From: Ilyonectria destructans
Lineage: Eukaryota; Ascomycota; Sordariomycetes; Hypocreales; Nectriaceae
DNA length: 64,000 nucleotides
Direction: 5' to 3'
Assembly: GCA_020740775.1 (NCBI GenBank)
Contig: JAHEWK010000007.1
Coordinates: forward strand, 930,001 to 994,000
Made by a program: the position numbers and the translations under genes. Shown in pieces: positions 59,367 to 64,000 of the stretch (positions are counted from its first letter, which is position 1; each line of letters begins with the position of its first letter). The notes beneath the pieces were generated by a model. It ran no database searches, had not been told where the DNA came from, and saw nothing but the letters and a program-made list of their open reading frames with translations.

Positions 59367-61329
59367 ATGTTGTTCCGTTTCTCCCTTCTGGTTTCGGCCC
59401 TTGCCGGTCTGTCCATGGTCGCCGGCCAAAAGTACCCCATCACCGGAGTCAAGGTCGGCGTCAGCAGCACCAACGTGCCCATTCGCAAGAACATCAACGA
59501 CCTCCAGTCCGCTGGCGGCCCGCAATGGTAAGACAAGTGCTTTGCCACTTCCGCGTATTGTGCTCACTCGTCCGCAGGTCTCTTTACATTCGCTCTCTCA
59601 TTAATATGTACAAGGAGGATGCTTCCAACCAGCTGTCCTTCTTCCAGGTTGCCGGTATGTGCCTGAATGGTTCCAACTGTCGCAATTGCCCGATGTCTAA
59701 CACTCTTTCCAGGTATTCACGGCAAGCCCTATGTTGAGTGGAACGGTGCCGGCAAGAGCACCTCCAATGGCTGGATGGGATACTGCCCTCACGGCGTAAG
59801 CACTCTGGCATCTGCATCTCGTCCAACAACGCTAACAACATGACAGGAGAACCTGTTCCTGCCGTGGCACCGACCTTATCTTGCTCTGTACGAGGTACGT
59901 CGGCTTTACACCACAGCTCCCGAACTCCTCAACTAACTCTCATATAGCAACGCCTAGTTGCCACCGCTGTCAAGCTCGCCAATGGATATCCCTCCAACGT
60001 GCGCGCCACCTGGGTCAAGGCTGCTCAGACCCTCCGCGCTCCCTACTGGGACTGGGCTCTCCAGGACTCGGTTCCCACCGCCACTGTCACCAAGAGGCTG
60101 ACCATCACCATCCCCAACGGCTCCTCCGGCACCAAGCAGTACACCGTCGACAACCCTCTCGCCGCCTACTACTTCCCCAAGAAGGCTCTCGATGGAGCGT
60201 TTGGTTCATTCGACCAGCCCGCCAACCGACCTCAGATCTACCGTTGCCGTAGCCCGCAGAGCTACCCCGGATCGGCTAACTCTGCCATGCGTGGCCGTCC
60301 CTACAAGTCGTGGGTGGTGAGTAGCCATTGTCTGATACTGATGAAATCTATGCTGACTTGAATAGTACGATGCCTTCACTTCCTCCACCACCTTTGACCA
60401 GTTCGCCTCCACTGCCAGCACCGGTGTGAGTCTGGAGCAGATTCACAACGCCATCCACTGGGACGGAGCTTGCGGTTACCAGTTCCTCGACGCCGACTTC
60501 TCCGCCTTCGACCCTCTTTTCATGCTGCACCACGCCAACGTCGACCGACTCTGGGCCTACTGGCAGTTCATCCGACCCACCCAGGCTATCTTCAAGAACA
60601 GCTACAAGGGTGGTGCTCGCTTCAACAGCCGCGACGGCGCCACCATCACCCCCAACTCGCCTCTCCAGCCCTTCTACCAGTCCAACGGCCAGTTCCACAC
60701 CCCCAACTCGGTCACCAGCATCCGCAACTTCGGCTACACCTACGAGGGTCTCGAGTACTGGCGCAAGTCGTCCGACACCATGAAGAAGGACGCCACTGCC
60801 ATCATCAACCGCCTGTACGGACCAAGCAGCTCCAAGAAGGCCAAGCGCGACGACGCCACCCTCACTCGTTACTTTGCCCAGATCCAGGTCGACGTTGAGC
60901 AGCTCGACCGCCCTTGCGCCATCGGTCTTTTCGTCAACACCACCAGCGTTGGCAACTTCATTGTGCTCATGCAGCCCGCCAGCGGTCTTTTCTACGGAAA
61001 GTTCTCTCTGGACCGCGCCGCCGACCCCGTCGATCTTGCGGATTCGAAGACTACCGTTGTCGTCAATGATATCCTGGCCGGCCTCCGAGTCGAGATCAAG
61101 AACGTAAGTTTACCCCACACATGCCGCATTCATGAAGTCAAAAACTAATTGCAACATTTTATAGCATGCTGGAGAGATCATTGACCTCACCACCGTTCCC
61201 AGCTTGAAGATCGAGCTGGAGAACGCCGACGTTGTTCCTCCGGACAACACGGAACAGCTGCCCGAGTACACCGACTCTGAGAAGCGTCCTGCACCCAAGA
61301 AGCAGAAGCAACCGCCTGTCAAGGCTTAA
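59367..61329 (+). CDS. Tyrosinase (type-3 copper monophenol oxidase)
   Basis: Proposed exons: 59367-59527, 59578-59654, 59713-59795, 59847-59894, 59948-60316, 60366-61103 and 61165-61329 (546 aa). All seven exons join in frame. A signal peptide is seen (MLFRFSLLVSALAGLSMVAG). CuA ligands are the His in GIHGKPY, the His in YCPHGE (the Cys two residues before it makes the usual Cys-His thioether) and the His in LPWHRPYLALYEQ. CuB ligands are the two His in QIHNAIHWDG and the first of the His pair in FMLHHANVDRLWAYWQ. Tyrosinase oxidises monophenols and diphenols to quinones that feed melanin formation. The enzyme should be secreted or vesicular. The C-terminus ends in a basic tail (KRPAPKKQKQPP) after a linker; removal of a C-terminal part usually activates fungal tyrosinases. 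Confidence 0.93.
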
Positions 61330-62355
61330 TATGTTTACTTTGTAGTCAAGTTCGATTCGTCTACAATCTATTCGTCGCAAGTCGACACTTTAGTATTTAT
61401 AACTTCTGCTACAAATTCTTTGCATCCTCGTGCCTTGGTGATGTTACTTGTACTCCCGCTTAAGAAACCGTGCACGATGCTCAAGTTGGTCTGAACTAGA
61501 ACCATCCAGCACAACGTTAACCGGATGTGTGAATACCGCGCCCGCAGGTTTACATTGAGATAAATTTGACCCCCAATAGTTGCTGATATCCGTGGAGCTT
61601 ACAGCGTACTCCAGCGTAGTTGGGGAAGGATTGAACAACCATTAGTGGAGTAAGACCGGATATTCAAATCCACCTTTTTAAAAGCAACTGCTCGGAAAGC
61701 ACAGTTCCGTGTGGCAAAGCGCCGCGGTACGTGTAAGCAAGGGACATCGGCTGAGACCCGTGGACGTGGTTACGCTGATTGTGAGACAGCACCAGGGGGG
61801 GTGCGGGAGTGCTTCAAGGGAGACCGGCGCTGGCACTACTACCCACAGTTCACGGTTGACCGGACAAATTTCGAGAGAATGAATTATTCCTCTGGAGATG
61901 GCGTTCTAAGAATTAAGATTAGGATGGGTATCGAGATGGCAGAACCAGCATAGGAGGGGGCAGAGCGCCGAAGATCGTCGACACGGGAGCGGTCCCAGCC
62001 CATCCAGGCCAATTTGATTCAATATAAACCCGAAAATTTAGTGGAAGGTTGGGAGGTGAGACAAACGTGACATTGTACCGATGCGTCCCCACTGTCAGTT
62101 CAGGCTGTACCGTTCCGACTCGTCTGATTGCCCGTGTAATCGCCGACTAGCTTCACCGCAAATGTCTCTTAATCCCACCGCTAGAGCTGGATGTGACGAA
62201 CTAAATGATAGACTCGGCTAACACGAATCAGGCTTCAATAGACCTTGGCATCCAATGGAGGGTCATTGCAGTACTGTCTCAAACACCTGTCTTTCAGCCA
62301 CATCCGCAGCAGGATAGAATATTGCTATCGATACACCAGTCTTTCGGATAGTTCC
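61330..62355. other. Intergenic
   Basis: Convergent region between the tyrosinase and the right-edge membrane protein gene. No gene or repeat is called. Confidence 0.4.
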
Positions 62356-64000
62356 TCACAAAACAGCATAGCGTAGGGCGGATGAAATGAATAAGAAAAA
62401 AGTCAACACAAATGCCCCAACAGCAAAGCCTCCTTGAACGTCATTTTTAAGGACTGTCCAGAGAATCGACGCCAAGAGACAGAGTGCAAACCCAACACAA
62501 CCGCAAATGAAGATTGCGTATCCGTTGAGTGACTCGACGAATTGGACTCCCCAACCAACGGAATAGCCCTTTTGGGAGCAGGCCTGAAGTCTGCGCAGCT
62601 TCTTCTTGGGGAACCGGCGGAATAATATGGGAAGTACGTCTGCGTGATCAGGATTCTCAAAGAGGTGAAGGAGCATGTTCGTTCCGATCGGAGGATCAGT
62701 GTCGCATGGTTCATACTCATACTCGGCTTGAGCTTGGGTTCCTGGCATTGAAGCTGATGAGCAGATATTGACGAGCTCATTGCGAAATATCTCGAACTAG
62801 GCAGTTCAATCAGTTTACATCTTCCAAGCTCGACCATATTGTGGGGTACCTGGACAAAGTCTATCGCTGAGACGCGTCTCAAACCCTTCCACCGATGCGA
62901 TACATTGTGTTCAGAGTGGGTAGCTCTGAGAAGCCTGAAGAAGTCCCTATCAGAACGAACGCGACATACGTCCGGCTGGTGAGCCTTGATGCCCCATCGC
63001 ATAAAGGGGATGCAAAGGATGAGAAAGTTGTGATTTGGGTCTTGTCCTGCCCCTTCCAACGTGGACGCGCAACCAGAAATATCATGGCCAGAGCCTCTGG
63101 GTTCCCCATTGGGTAGCTTTCCAGGTCTCTGAGCTTGAAAAACATTTTTTATTGCCCGCAGCAGTTCTGAAACGATGAATCGGTTGCGTTGCGGATTTGA
63201 GTTGGAGCTTTGACTCTCGTCATCATCGACCTGAAGGGGATCTTTCATCGGGCTCATTGATAGATTGGGAGAGCGGTAGTTGTCAATGAAGGTTTTTAGA
63301 TCCTTGACAGAGTCAGGTCTCGTTTCAGTGAAATCGTCATATATCTTCCGACCACAACCCTAAGGGGGGTATGTTAGATGAGTCCATGATTTAGATTGAG
63401 TGGTTGCTTCATACACAAGTCCACCAAATTCGCGTGAGCTTTGGGTTTGCGCGCGGTTCCGAAAGCCTATCATATAGGTTGCGAAAGTGAGTTTGAGAGC
63501 TGTTAATCATACTTGTGAACACTGAGCTGTGACTCTCAATAAGGCTCGACGACGCAACAACAAGCTTGATACTAGCCTTGAGATTTTGGAACGAAATTGA
63601 GCAGAAGAGAAACTCATGAATCTCTGGATATAAGACACCCCTCCCTTCATCTTCGTCATCTTCCGCTTCTGTTTCTTCGTCTTCTTCTACTTCTGCTTCG
63701 ATTGGTTGTTCGGCGACGTCGTCTGCAACTTGGGTTTCTAGAGCCTCAGGTTTGACGGAGGCTCCCCTAATTTCAGCTTGGTGGTGATTGACGATGTGTC
63801 TAGCAATCTGGTATCGACGGGACCGGATGAAACTCGAAGCTTTGACTTTTAGAGCAGACTGTCCCTCTTGTCGCAAATCTTTGGAGTAGAGTCGAAGTAG
63901 ATTCGCGATGATCCTTCGTGCTAGGTACTTTGTCCCTGAAAAGCCCACAAGTTGGGGCCACAGATATTGGAGGTCAGGTTCAACTAGAAGATCGTGCAAT
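62356..64000 (-). CDS. Fungal membrane protein of unknown function, 5' end outside the window
   Basis: Exons seen: beyond 64000 to 63415, 63359-62850 and 62796-62356; the frame is open at the right edge, so the N-terminus is missing. The first visible exon is helical with an acidic run (VEEDEETEAEDDEDEG). Joining intron 1 gives TCGCGRKIYDDFTE, a family mark. Later blocks are LILCIPFMRWGIKAHQP, RDFFRLLRATH, AIDFVQ joined across intron 2 to FEIFRNELVNI, then PPIGTNMLLHLFENPDHADV, KKKLRRLQ and GWGVQFVES. Two C-terminal membrane helices end the protein (YAIFICGCVGFALCLLASIL and GGFAVGAFVLTFFLFISSAL). The family is widespread in Pezizomycotina, often with many paralogues, and has no known function. 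Confidence 0.75.

Overview
The window is nuclear DNA of a filamentous ascomycete (Pezizomycotina, most probably a Sordariomycete). The evidence is short introns (about 45-100 bp) with GTRAGT-type donors, CTRAY-type branch sites and YAG acceptors. It is supported by fungus-specific families: a class II hydrophobin, a SAT4/PTH11-type 7TM protein, fungal NLR-type proteins and a CSC1-type channel. No tRNA, rRNA or CRISPR array was recognised. Exon models were joined by eye from splice signals and frame; every multi-exon model given with exon coordinates has a total length divisible by three.

Layout. 0-7 kb: a broken F-box-family gene at the left edge, an AT-hook-like protein and a five-exon CSC1/OSCA-type membrane channel. 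7-14 kb: gene-poor and AT-rich, with a MITE-like inverted-repeat element, a truncated LINE (RNase H end only) and one small proline-rich secreted protein. 14.5-22.6 kb: the most interesting block. A 277-residue gasdermin-like protein lies just downstream of a DUF7580-subtilisin (S8) protease on the same strand, and the protease is divergent from a 1200-residue zinc-finger protein. 23-29 kb: a DEAD-box helicase with an RGG/Gly tail, a type I Baeyer-Villiger monooxygenase, and a decayed luciferase-like flavin monooxygenase. 30-35 kb: hydrophobin, multi-pass membrane protein, Thr-rich secreted protein. 35-37.7 kb: mostly non-coding. 37.7-46.6 kb: a DUF1399 (GRDP-like) protein, a patatin-NB-ARC-TPR receptor with near-identical TPR units, and a group A flavoprotein hydroxylase. 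47-55 kb: a 7TM PTH11-like protein, an intact small MABP-like protein with a broken tandem copy, and a DUF7730-like protein. 55-59.3 kb: non-coding. 59.4-64 kb: a secreted-type tyrosinase and a fungal two-TM protein running off the right edge.

How they work together. Two elements look like fungal self/non-self recognition or programmed cell death machinery: the gasdermin-like/protease pair (organised like het-Q1/het-Q2 of Podospora) and the patatin NLR. The MABP-like tandem pair may also belong to a defence repertoire. Several genes are decayed, and two of the nonsense codons could have arisen by CpA-to-TpA change, as expected from repeat-induced point mutation (RIP). Hydrophobin, tyrosinase and the secreted proteins fit a hyphal surface and pigment role, and the oxygenases fit accessory catabolism or secondary metabolism.
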